Shown: positions 1 to 10,248 of the stretch, one piece after another
How positions within the stretch are numbered: position 1 is the first letter of the stretch
Layout: the number at the start of each line of letters is the position of its first letter
NCBI GenBank assembly: GCA_022478985.1
Contig: JAKSZP010004233.1
Span: forward strand, 49,531 to 113,530
Length of the DNA: 64,000 nucleotides
Direction: 5' to 3'
From: Massospora cicadina
Taxonomy: Eukaryota > Entomophthoromycota > Entomophthoromycetes > Entomophthorales > Entomophthoraceae
The notes under the pieces: model-generated
The model's database searches: none
What the model saw: the letters and a program-made list of their open reading frames with translations, nothing else
Told to the model about the DNA's origin: nothing
Made by a program: the position numbers and the translations under genes

Positions 1-94
1 TACTATAAGTCCATCTAAAAGGTAGTTAATGGTATATAGCACTTATTTTGACTTATTGATGATATCAGATGGACTAGCCCAAAGTTTGTACAAT

Positions 95-1480
95 TTATTC
101 CTTCATCAAAAACAGTTGGTGTCACAATACCTGACTTTATCACTAATTTTAAAAGTTGGAAGTACTGGCCGCTTTGCTTCTAATATTCATTAACTTTAAT
201 TTTTTACTTAAGAGTATTGGCATAGGCATGGTAATTTTATCCTATCCTTTGCCAAAATCTCCATGGGGTGATGGAGCTACTTGCTTAAGGTTTTTCCAAC
301 CAAAATTTTCCTCTTCATTTTTGATGAGGATGCGAATTAAAGAAGTGATGAGCTCACTTTTAGAGTATTCTGTGCTTGCAATGATGCGGTTAAAGACTTC
401 TCCGTTTGGCACCAATTACCCCCAAGCCAATCAGCGCATCAAGTCGTTAATTTGTGTGCTTTCTCTCATCACTTTTGCTGAACATCAACTTGCTCAATAC
501 ATTGAGTTTATGGACACTTCTGGCCTCATTAACAAAGAAAACCCAAATTATACCCCATATGCCATGTGTCACTGATTCTACCACCTCAATGCTTTCCTCC
601 ATGGTCTGCCAGCTAAAGCTTGCGCCAAACAAAAGATCTTCCAAAGCTTTTTGCAATATGATATGGCTTCCTAGGCTCTTAACTTATGTGCTATATTGGA
701 TTTTTTTATTTATGATATTCGTTTTGTTTGGCCCTTTTGCACATAAAGATGCGTGAAAGCTTCTTCTTTTTGGGTTGGGCATCAAGAAGGTTAAAATAAG
801 AGAAATGTTATCATATTAAAATATCTGTCAAGCTTTAAAAATATTGTGAAGACGTGATATCTGAACGCAGTTTAAGAGTAGAATAGGAAATTGGTAGCAA
901 AAAAACTAACGCCCTAAGGTAGTTCAAAAAGGAGATCTGGCCGTTGACAAATGGTAGCTTAAACTATAGGCAAATGTTGCCAAAAATAAAAAAGGTACCC
1001 AGATAAAAAGTTTCGCAGCTTTGAGCTTCTTAAAAGTAGTGTTTAAAGTACCATTTGCCCCTTCAAACAACAAATTGTTTCTGGATGGTAAGCTTTTTCA
1101 GACTACATGTACTTCCATTGATACGTTTAGATTTGGGTTTGACAAGCAAAGTAGAGCTGCTTCTGTTATGTTTAAGATAATATGAGAGCAAGCATGCAAA
1201 AATATTAACTTCTGCGTTATAACTTGGAAATCTAATGACATCTAATTTTCTACGGCATGTATTTCCATCAAATGTGTCAGGTGATCAGTAGCTATAATAA
1301 TAAAGCATCTTTTCTAGTATTCTTTGTCAAAGGACCCATTATGTCAATAGAGATCATGTTACGTGAAGGCAAGCTTCACACGCTGGAAAGTGGTTCCTTC
1401 TTTAAGGTAGTGTGCCTGACACATCATGAAGCAAGAAATTTTTCTGTGTTATCAAAAAAAGAGATTCTCAATAGTACTCC
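95..1480 (-). pseudogene. G0 integrase remnant
   Basis: Broken integrase of a Ty3/gypsy element. The family inserts element cDNA using a D,D-35-E core. On the minus strand, SIDIMGPL at 1328-1351 holds the first catalytic Asp. Near 1000-1100 AYHPET and NGTLNTTFKKLK occur in two different frames, showing a frameshift within the region that follows the catalytic Glu. At 110-170 a DKVRY string matches the usual integrase C-terminal fold entry. Stops are frequent. A zinc-binding Cys pair may be present near 1410-1430 but is not clear. Identification rests on several ordered motifs rather than one open frame. Confidence 0.65.
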
Positions 1481-2817
1481 CATCGAGCCTGCTCTAAGAT
1501 TTTAAGGCCTTCATGTTCATTTAATTTATGATATGCATTGATAATTGCTTTTAATTTTATAGGCTTTGGAAACATTATGTGGTTTTTCTCTGACTATTTT
1601 AGATAATTGACATCAGTTGTTCTTGGTGCTCTCCATCGCTTTAACAAAGATGAATGAATTTCAAGTGGTTAGTCTTCAATATTGCAGAAAACATTTTTCA
1701 TATATATTGTTTGCTTCACTCTAAATGACCATCACAGCTGATGCTACAATAACCTATCCACTTTTTATGCGTGGTACCTTCCTAGTACATGATTTTTAAA
1801 ATCTTAAACTTGCAATTTCAAGGCCTAATGAGCTAATTTACTTTTGGGCTCCTTTAAATTGTGTTGATATTGCATTTTAGCATGATCTTTACCATTTTGA
1901 AATGAAATCTAAAGAATTAAAACTCTAAACTGCCAATAGGATTATAATACTGCTTGGTATTAACCTGTGGCACAGTACAGGTTTTCTCCTGCTTGCTCAT
2001 AGTACAGCTCATGTACTTTTTTTAGTACTAGATGGTTCAGCTCATGTACTTTAAAGGTTGTACATCGCCTCCTTCATCTACTCGACTAATATGTAAAAAA
2101 TAACCATTAAGGATGCATCTGTTTGTCTAAAGAACAGCAAATCAAAGTTTAAAGATTGCAATACTAGTTCCCTCATTAAGTACATTCTAAGTCCATCAAA
2201 GGTGTTAAGGGCTTCCTTATATCATGCAAAGATTTTTAGGATACTTTAACAGCTGTAAAAGTAGTTGGCAATAGATGTAAAGTTCTTAATGAACAGGCAA
2301 TATTAGCTTACCATTCCTAAAAAGACTTTTATTTCAAACATTCATCAAAGCTGTGACATGCCCCAAATCATTCAATTCTAGCTTAAGAATATGTAATCTA
2401 TTGGTTTCTACATTAAAATCTATGTAATCAGTATCTTTTATGAGGTGACATCTGTGAGGTTTTATCAATAAATTTACTGCTGATAAATTTTTAAAAATCT
2501 TTTAGATTGTTTACCGTGATATTTTAATGTGCAACAAAAATATTAAGTTTAATTTAAATAGATGATAATGCATGCCAAAATAAGTTCACCTATCATGTAA
2601 TCAACTGCACATTGAACTTTGCTGGCACGTTGCAAATACAAAGATTCCTTTAAATTAGTTGATAGTGTCCTCAACTGGTAATAGAAGCACATTTTTTCTT
2701 AATCCTCGTAAAATAGATAAATTTGCCAAAGTCAGATATAAGATCTATTGCTGACAATAATTGATCCCCTCCTAGGCAATAATGAGCATCATCTATCTGA
2801 AGTAGCGGGTATAAGCC

Positions 2818-3006
2818 TTACTTCATTTTTTTCAGTTGACAGTAATTGATTACAACTTGGTTTGATGAATCTTTCTCTTTCACAATTAAGCACGGACTTG
2901 CCCAAGGGCTTGAAGACAGAACCAATAATCCATTGGTGAATAGCTTGGCAACTTCAATGGCAACTAAGGCCTCACTTCCCATGATTGTTTTATTGGCAGC
3001 AATCAT
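2818..3006 (-). pseudogene. G0 reverse transcriptase, N-terminal fragment
   Basis: A 62-codon open stretch on the minus strand with SSSPWASPCLIVKEKD, the fingers motif of Ty3/gypsy reverse transcriptase (typical form SPWASPVVLVKKKDG). It is preceded by EVAKLFTNGLLV, the usual segment describing the variable-site loop before SPWASP. The family copies element RNA into cDNA inside cytoplasmic virus-like particles. The frame starts with ATG at 3006 only by chance; the gene once continued on both sides. No catalytic YxDD motif can be read downstream, so this copy is dead. Confidence 0.75.
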
Positions 3007-3803
3007 TTGGCATTAGATCCCTGACGTTAACTTTTGAACTGTACCTTTCGTGCATCTGAGGCCATAATCATCTTGTGAAAGCACCTCATAATATTGTTCA
3101 AATAATTTAAAGGCCTTACTATCTGTTCCTCCGAGATCCTAAACAGCTTTTTGCAAAAAAGCAGAAGTTTCTCAAATTTTAGATATTCTGGTAATCTCAC
3201 TTCACTTAAAGTGGAAAAGTCAAGGAAAAAACTTGATCCTCTGTAGGCATTAAGTGAGCTTGTGCCACACTTAATACTTTTCTATCTGTATTAGCCTAAA
3301 CAATAAGTTGATAACCATTACTTGAATTTCACCATGACTGGGGATTAAAATACCAGGAGCAACATATGGCCCTATTCTACCATCTCCCATGGTGCATGGA
3401 CTTCAGCTTACAGATACACTAAATTTTTAAATTAAGACTGCTTTTCACAATATACTCTCTTTGAAATTACCCAGAATCAGCCTTTGTGACCAAAAGTTAA
3501 TTCCTTAACACTCCTCAGTTTTTTCAAGAGAGGTTTATTAATATTAACCAATCTGGAGATACTTTATGTTGAGAAAAATAAAATATACTAAATAGATGAA
3601 GCTAATTCTCACGCTTCAGAGTGTGTCATCCTTATTGTTATATAAACATGGCAAAGTTTAACTCTAAAAGCTTAAGAGTATTTTCCTAAAAGTCACGCTG
3701 AGTCCCATTCTGTCACATGAAGTTAGAGTCAATTAAAAATTTTATAATTATGTTTTGGTAGTACAATTCAAGAGTTGTGAGTATAAAGTGATTTAAAAAT
3801 GAA

Positions 3804-3808
3804 AGGCA
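3804..3808. repeat. Target site duplication of G1, left copy
   Basis: AGGCA directly abuts the left LTR of G1. The same five bases follow the right LTR at 10244-10248. Five bases is the usual duplication length for Ty3/gypsy integrases, so this supports a single intact insertion event. Confidence 0.85.
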
Positions 3809-4478
3809 TGTTTGCTTTTGGCTGGAAAAAAGGCATGATGGTGTTTTTTGCCTCGAATCCAACAATATATTTTAAGAGGCTTTTCTCACCACTTATATGA
3901 GGTAACAAAAACTTATAGATACTAAAAAGTTTAGCTTTATAGATTTTTATTAAGCGCACATTGGGTTAAAAAACCATCTTAATAAGTCAATAATTGATAT
4001 CTAAAGCATCAAGGCTCAAAATTTGGATTTTTTAGTGGATTCTAAATTAGGAAATATGAGCTGTCGCCATATTGGATCTCTTGAACTTGCCTCGTTTGGG
4101 TGGAATGGCCAATTAAGGGTCAGGAGCAGGAAGGACTAGTACATTAGGTAATAATTTATTAATTTGACCTAATCAATGGGTTAAATATTTGCACTTGGAT
4201 GGACCATCTCTGACATATAAAGGGCCTGTTTCCATAGTGTAACCTGTACTAAACTATACAAGGCTGGGGAAGAAGTCTCTAATGTATTCCCCAATTTTAT
4301 CTGACATTTATGTGCAACCTGACCGCCAAAACTCAATTTGTTTGCCCTATCTTAATTAAAATTGTTACCCCAATTTGTGGGGTTCCACTGGGAATTGACC
4401 ATGGTCTTTTTGCTGATATTTGGATTGTTTTCCTCCAAAACACTTATATTAATACATTGGACTTGTAATTGTCAGACA
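3809..4478 (-). repeat. G1 3' LTR (left copy)
   Basis: 670 bp that align with 9576-10243 over their whole length with many substitutions and small indels. Shared blocks include GGTCAGGAGCAGGAAGGAC, AATGGGTTAAA/AATGGGCTGAA and TTGTTTTCCTCCAAA. On the plus strand it starts TGTTTGC and ends CAGACA. A TATAAAG string lies near 4218, but the element reads on the opposite strand, so it need not be a promoter. Confidence 0.9.
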
Positions 4479-4503
4479 TTACCCCCTTCAATGTGGTAAG
4501 GGG
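4479..4503 (-). promoter_or_regulatory. G1 polypurine tract region
   Basis: Read on the minus strand, the bases next to the 3' LTR are GAAGGGGGTAA, a purine-rich run in the position where LTR retrotransposons prime plus-strand DNA synthesis. Confidence 0.6.
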
Positions 4504-4599
4504 AGAATAAGGGCGTAAATACCAGTCATGGACTCAGTTGATGGTTACACTGGAAGCAAGGATTTAATAGAGTACTCATCCTCTCGCTTGTATGTGACT

Positions 4600-5480
4600 G
4601 AAAAGGGCCCTTCCCATATAGAACTGAGCTTCTCACTTCTAGGAGTGATGCGGTTTTGGTAATACAATACCTAGTCAGTTACTTGGAAGGAAGGGAGATG
4701 GACATGAAGCTCATTAGCTACTCTCCTTCTTTTGTGACTGACTTGCCAAGTTAATATAACCTCCGCTTGTAGTTGAATGATGCGTTAAGCTAACTTTTTC
4801 ATTGCTTTCTTTGGGTCAGTTCTGTCAGTATACTATCTTTTGTTAGTAGAACTAGTACCCCAGGCTCTCAGCCATACAACACATGGAAAGGGGCCATCTT
4901 TAGGATATAATGGTAACTTATTTGGTAGGCCATGAGGGAAGTGGATAATTAAAGAGCTCAGTGGAGAGGGTCTAAATTGGCCATTCTACGGAGTATTGAG
5001 ACCAGGGTTCCATTAACTCTTTCTAAAGCACCATTTGTGGATGGGTTATAAGGGGCTGAGAAGAGTTGTTGAGCTCCCATGTAGGTGGCTGGAGTTTCAC
5101 CATATGGAAGGTAAAATTTTTCTCATTATGACATAGGAGGACCTGGGGGCACCCATGCCAGGTGAAGATGTATTAGTGTAAAAAGTTGGCCGTGGCTTTA
5201 GCAGTATGAGCGGGGAGAGCTACAGCTTCAGCCCTTTTGGTGAAAAGATCAATACCAACTAATAAAGATTGACATATGTGGTCTGAGGCAAAGGACCTAC
5301 CACATCCAAACTTATGGTGTGTAAGAGTTGTTGTGCGTCATAGGTTAATACTGATAATAAGTTTTGAAGCTATATTTTTACAGGTCAGCATGCATCCAAG
5401 ACCTTATTTATGGTTACTAAGATGCCCTCCCAGTATCACCTCTTTTTAACCCACTCATAGATTTTGAATACTTCGTTATG
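4600..5480 (-). pseudogene. G1 integrase remnant
   Basis: Minus-strand integrase in pieces. Near 5390-5480 His and Cys residues fit the N-terminal HHCC zinc finger (HIMGHNE, then DAC). Near 5284-5312 LDVVGPLPQ carries the first catalytic Asp, followed by TKRAEAVAL near 5210. Around 4970-5070 one frame reads SAPYNPSTNGALERVNG, the conserved block with the catalytic Glu (ALER). The parts lie in different frames separated by stops. Order and spacing match Ty3/gypsy integrase, which follows RNase H in pol. Confidence 0.75.
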
Positions 5481-5879
5481 CCCCATGATGTGTGAGACTT
5501 CAAGATAACAAGTACTCTCTCTGACAGCTGAAAATAGGGCTACCAATTTACTCCTAGTTTCATATATAACTTCCCATTTTTCACCTTGGTGTTTCAGGAG
5601 TGTCGAGCTAGCATTTTTTGTACTGGTTTGTCTTCATTAGCTCATGAATCCGTAGTCATGAGGGAACCCTGTAGCCTCTCAGCTTCACTATTGTCCAAAT
5701 GAAGAATGTGCAGACGCGTTAACCAATCTACGTTCTTTTGGCGCATTCCTGCCAGATGCTCAATAGTCATATCTTAATGTTGGAGCTTCAGAGCCCAGCG
5801 AGCTAACTGGCCATGGGGTCCTTCATATTCTGCAACTGTTTAGAGAGGCATGGTCTATGATCACTTTGAAGGGAGTTCC

Positions 5880-6068
5880 TTATTGGAATGGGAAGTAGTT
5901 TTTGACAGAGAGCAGGACAGACAAGCACTCCTTCTCCGTGACTCTATAGTTTCGCTCAGATCTTGAAAGCATTTTTCTGAAGAAATACATGGGATAATCG
6001 ACCCCCTGCTCATCCAATTGAGCCAATATAGCTCTAACAGAGTAGTCAGAGGCTTCCATCAACAGCAT
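5880..6068 (-). pseudogene. G1 RNase H fragment
   Basis: A 62-codon open stretch reading LMEASDYSVRAILAQ then SERNYRVTEKECLSVLLSVK. These are the first half of the Ty3/gypsy RNase H domain, which removes the RNA strand of the RNA:DNA hybrid. The normal active-site string TDAS is MEAS here, so the first catalytic Asp is replaced by Glu. The Glu in TEKECL is kept. The fragment lies between the RT and integrase remnants as expected. Confidence 0.85.
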
Positions 6069-6299
6069 GAAAGGCTTTCTGTATTCAAGGTCTCGGAATA
6101 TCAGCCTTTATTGCAATAGCTCCTTCAGAGTCTCAAAGGAGGCCTTTAGTTCAGTTCTAAATGAAAGGAGTGTTCTTAGCCAGGAGGCTGACAAGGGGCT
6201 CGCTGAGTTGGGGGAATTTTGGGATGAAGTGATGATAATACCCCATCATGCATAGAATACATGGATGTCTCGAAGGGTTTTGGGCACAGGCATCTTTGG

Positions 6300-6960
6300 T
6301 ATTCCTTCCTCTTTAATTTAAGATGGTTTTTTTCATATTTTGAGATGTTTTGTCCTAGAAAATCCAGCTTCTTCTGGAAGAATGTGCAATTGTAGGGCTT
6401 TAGTTAGATGTTAGATGCCTGCAAACGCTGGAACTCTTCTTTTATATGCGTGAGGTGTTCATTGAAAGTCTCTAAAAAACTGTAATTTCATCAAGATAGA
6501 CAATCATATAGATCATTTTGATATCCTGAGAATGTGATCTATTGCATGTTGTAAAGTGGCAGGTGCATTACGCCCCTTGTGGTAGTCAGGTATGTTGAAA
6601 GACCTTCCCTACAGTAAAACCACATTTCACCCTGTCTTTTAAAAGGTCAATTTGCTAATAATCACTATCCAAATCAATGGCTGAGAGGAATTTAGACCCA
6701 AAGAGTTGGGCCAGAGTGTCATCAATGCGAGGATAGCGTTGCTATCCTTCTTTGTGAGATTGTTTAATTTGCGGTAGTCATCACTACCTGATAACCTCCA
6801 TTTTTCTTCTTTACAATAAGAGTGGAAATGACCAAAGGCTTTGTGACAGTACCAGCAATACTGCATTCAGCATCTTTTAACTCCGTCCGCATCTGTAGCT
6901 CCTCACCTTTTGATTTGTGGCATGGTTTGGAGCGAATGGGTTGAGCATACCCAACATCAA
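6300..6960 (-). pseudogene. G1 reverse transcriptase remnant
   Basis: Minus-strand RT of the Ty3/gypsy type. The 6639-6866 part contains KLNNLTKKDSNAIL and, in a neighbouring frame, VTKPLVISTLIVKKKNGG, the fingers motifs. The active-site motif is at 6487-6498 and reads YLDE instead of YxDD, so the second catalytic Asp is lost. The strings QLFGSKFLSAIDLDSDY can be read across frames near 6660-6720. Several frameshifts and stops separate these blocks. Confidence 0.8.
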
Positions 6961-6970
6961 TTGTATGAGT

Positions 6971-7920
6971 TCACCCTTTCATGTGCCCATAGTCATTGTC
7001 ATACTTGAAAAAAATGTCATTGTAGGCCTTGAGCAGGGTGTGGACTTTATCAAGTTCAGCTGGGGTTAGTTCACTGGTGATATGAACAGTAGGGAATTTA
7101 CATAATGATTGGTTGGCGGGTAAACTCATATCAGCCATAAACCCAATACCGTGGACTTGCTTGATGTCGTCAAAGGTTATCAGCAGGCCTTTTCCGATCT
7201 CCTGATGCTTTTTTACCACCATATCCTTCTTTGTGAGATTCCCTAGTAGGAGGTTAATAGACCGATGATAGGCGGGGCCTAACAAGCTTGGCAAAACTTT
7301 GGGCTCTAAACGTCCAACACCAATAATGCTAATGAGTTGCAGTAGGCAGTTGTGTGGGATTTGCATGGCAATCTTCATGTCAGCTACCCTTTGTTTTCCA
7401 GACTTGATATCCTTCTCTTCAGAAGCTAATAAATGGATACCCTCCAGGGCGTCCATTGAAGTAGGTAACATTTTATTTATGCCTGCCATGGTATAATGTA
7501 AGGATATAGAGAAGGAGGGATACTCAAATATGCAAACATAATCCTTTTATTATGCTCATCATTAGTCAGAATCTTAGGAACCTAATAGTTAAGCATGGAG
7601 AGATAGCCCTTCTTCAAGTTAATAACACCTTCATATTAGAGCTTAAGATTGGGTTCCATTGAGTAAATCGTAGGTACAATTTGTCAAAGACACTGATGGA
7701 GCTGACAAGAGAAGTTTTCTAAAATGAATGGGCAGAGAAGAGTACGCCTTAATGATGCGGGTGCTTTTTTGGCCTGCAGTTCCAACCTATTGATTTACTT
7801 AAGGTTAGAGGTCAGTTAAATTTTCTTAACGAGCTTTATTGAAACAACTTTCTGCGTGGACTCAGCGTCAAGAATAGCTCTAACCTGCACTCCATTAATG
7901 ATGACCTCCACTTTAGTTAA
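6971..7920 (-). pseudogene. G1 protease and protease-RT linker
   Basis: The longest open stretch of G1 (6971-7489, 172 codons) carries the segment between protease and RT; its end, LLKAYNDIFFKYDNDYG, matches the conserved lead-in to gypsy RT. Upstream at 7825-7920 another frame reads VEVIINGVQVRAILDAES (ILDAES at 7858-7875), the flap-side strand and active site of a retropepsin. The usual motif is D-S/T-G; here it is D-A-E, so the protease is dead. In the family this enzyme cuts the Gag-Pol precursor. Confidence 0.7.
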
Positions 7921-7980
7921 AGTACCACCTAATTTGGGGTGAAGAGCAATGATTTCCTTTAGATGGAAAACGGAGGCACG

Positions 7981-9550
7981 TCACTTGGAAGTTTCGGGGT
8001 ATTTCTCCTGGATAGACTGCAGGGTATGAGCACACTGGTTAGAATTGATAAATGTGGCAATGAGCTTGTCAGCGTCAATGGATGAGTCAATAATATTGAG
8101 ACCCCTCAACACTTGCCAAAGATAAGTTTGACAAGGAATCATAGCCCATTTCACTTTCTTAGGATTCAAATGGTTGGGCACCTCCACTTCAACTGGGTCT
8201 CCTAAAACAGGAAGACCAATATCTTCATCACCCCCTTTAGTTTCATTGTCAGAGGGGTTATCAATGCATGTAAAGGCCCATAAAGGGTGAGGTAGGTCAT
8301 GGCTTCCCTTATGGCATGATAGGTCCTGGGGTTGCTCTTCCACATTATTAGATTTTGAGGGAGGCGCTGAAAGTTCACAGCCTGATTTTCGACCTTCAAA
8401 TTAGATGTCTGTGCTTCCTCATGAAGAATGATTCTCAAACTAGAATTAGCTGAATGAGAGGTCGAGGGAGATAGCGTTGTGGAGGTGGATGCTTTAGTTA
8501 TACCAGCTTGGGTCGATCCGTGATGGCGAGCTTCTGTGAAACAAGCGGTTTAGCCTTTGTGACCTTGTCATTTAGCACATTGTTAGTGGGGGCGATTGGC
8601 ACCCAAGAAAGGGGTTTAGGCTTAGGAGAAGGCTTTGAACCAATGAGGTAGTCCTCTCTAAAGAAAAGGATGAGAAAGGCAAAGGGACGACTGTTTCAAC
8701 ATCTGAGTTTTTTCTACTGAAGATGAAAGGAAGCACTGCCTTATCACAGCCATTACCATATGGCTATATTTATGGGAAGAAGAAGCCTTTTGTGATAGCG
8801 ACTCCGCAGGGGTAGGTTTCAGAGGGAAACAACTGTAGTAGATGTTAAATTGTTCGGCGTATATGCTTGCCTCAGAGATTCTTGTGTGTTGTCAAGTTTT
8901 TAGATACCAGCCAATGCTAGCAAGGCCTCCTTGATATCTCATACATTTTTAAAAGTGCACTTTACAGAATATACATGCATCACCAAGGAGGGATGAGATG
9001 CCAAGCCAGCCAAAATAGCCGCAATTGTATCATTGAGAGGAAGCATTTGGGCAAGAAACATAGGTTAGGCTTTATTATAGAAGCGCTAACAAAAGAGCAA
9101 AACAGATTTTCCCTCTTGCAGGCTAAGGCATATAAAGGACTGTTTATGCCGTTGAAAAATCTGCTTAAAACCAAATTCATCAAAAAACGCTTGCTTAACC
9201 TCCACTTAAGTGTTGAGTTTGACCATGGTGAGACCATTCTTTCTTGAGCTAAACGATTTAAGCAGGGAAGAATGTACTAGAGCTTTTGATGGTCAGTTGC
9301 TCCTTCCATCGCAGATTCATAAACATAAATGAAGGAGGCAATACAGCCCTCACCAGATGTGAACTTATCTCAAAGAGGAGATTTTTATATAAATGGCCGT
9401 TGAGATGAGAGCTTCTTGAGCCTTTTAAGGCGAGACAAAGCACTGACTAGCTGTAGTTCCATAAGTGCTAGCGTAGGGGTAATGTCAGCGAAAAGGCTAG
9501 AAGGGTTACCACTCAAACAGCCTCCATTATTATAACGTTTTGTGGTGTAC
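7981..9550 (-). pseudogene. G1 gag region
   Basis: The space between the primer binding site and the protease, where gag should lie. Open pieces include 7981-8343 (120 codons), 8980-9237 and 9385-9654, the last running into the LTR. No zinc knuckle or other clear Gag motif is visible, so the assignment is by position only. Confidence 0.45.
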
Positions 9551-9555
9551 AGGTG

Positions 9556-9573
9556 CCCCTGTAGTGAGCACCA
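9556..9573 (-). promoter_or_regulatory. G1 primer binding site
   Basis: Minus strand TGGTGCTCACTACAGGGG, starting two bases inside the 5' LTR end. The TGG start is what pairs with a tRNA 3' CCA. The identical 18 bases occupy the same place in G2 (40919-40936). The primer tRNA would end in AGTGAGCACCA; I do not recognise which tRNA this is. Confidence 0.7.
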
Positions 9574-9575
9574 CT

Positions 9576-10243
9576 TGTTGGATATATGGCTAGGAAAAGG
9601 CTTACTGGTGTTTTTTACCTCGAAACCAACAATATTTTTAGGGGCTTTTCTCACACCTTATATGAAAATAACAAAAAATACAAAAAAATTTAGATTTATT
9701 ATTTATTATTAAGATCCGCGCAGGGGTAAAAAAAGAGAAACCTCTTAATAAGTCAACAAATAAGTTTTAAATCATTAAAGCTCAAAATTTGGATTTTTAG
9801 TGAATTCTGAATTAGGTATGAGCTGCCACCCTATAGGATCCCTCAAACTTTCCTCGTTTGGGAGGAATAGCCAATTGAGGGTCAGGAGCAGGAAGGACTA
9901 GTCCATTAGATAATGTTTTTATGAATTTGACCCAATCAATGGGCTGAAAAATTTGCACTTGGTTGGACCCTCTCTGACCCAATAAAAGGGGCCTGTTACT
10001 GTGGTGTAACCAGTACTAAATATAATAGGATGGGGGAGGAGCCTCCAATGAACTCCCCAAATTTGGCTGACAGGTTAGTGCAATTTGACCGCCCAAACTC
10101 AAGATTGTTTGCCCAAGCATTATTAGAAGTATTACCCTGATTTGTGGGGTTCCACCGTAATTGACCAGGGTCTTTTGGCTGATATTTGTATTGTTTTCCT
10201 CCAAACCATTTCTTTCAAAACATTGGACTTGTAATTTCCAACA
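9576..10243 (-). repeat. G1 5' LTR (right copy)
   Basis: 668 bp aligned with the left LTR at 3809-4478. Plus-strand ends are TGTTGGATATATGG and TTTCCAACA, giving short inverted ends. A CCAATAAAAGGGGCC block near 9980 is shared with the left copy. Confidence 0.9.
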
Positions 10244-10248
10244 AGGCA
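10244..10248. repeat. Target site duplication of G1, right copy
   Basis: AGGCA immediately after the right LTR, identical to 3804-3808. Confidence 0.85.

Larger units (their letters stand above)
1..3808 (-). mobile_element. Ty3/gypsy remnant G0, 3' part cut by window edge
   Basis: A decayed minus-strand LTR retrotransposon. In minus-strand order there is a stretch homologous to one in G2 (PGILIPSHGEI, near 3320-3360), the start of RT (2818-3006), an RNase H active-site string TDAS (2111-2122), the integrase core with SIDIMGPL (1328-1351), the integrase YHPET/NGTLN region (about 1000-1100) and an integrase C-terminal DKVRY string (near 110-170). No frame stays open for long. The shared PGILIP motif and similar RT start suggest G0 and G2 belong to one family. 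The 3' LTR would lie left of the window. The 5' side ends where G1 has inserted at 3809; I could not find its continuation beyond 10248. Element type is well supported, boundaries are not. Confidence 0.75.
3809..10243 (-). mobile_element. Complete Ty3/gypsy LTR retrotransposon G1
   Basis: A 6.4 kb element on the minus strand with two similar LTRs (about 670 bp), both with TG...CA ends and a short TGTTGGA/TCCAACA terminal inverted repeat in the right copy. It is flanked by AGGCA on both sides. Reading from right to left: 5' LTR, primer binding site, gag region, aspartic protease, RT, RNase H, integrase, purine tract, 3' LTR. The coding part is full of stops, and catalytic motifs are altered (ILDAE in protease, YLDE in RT, MEAS in RNase H), so it cannot move by itself. 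The LTRs differ visibly along their length, so the insertion is old. Confidence 0.92.

Noticed and set aside
907..922. CTAACGCCCTAAGGTAG resembles the conserved large-subunit rRNA string near the I-CeuI site
   Set aside because: Match is short and inexact, and the surrounding sequence is gypsy integrase remnant with no rRNA structure.
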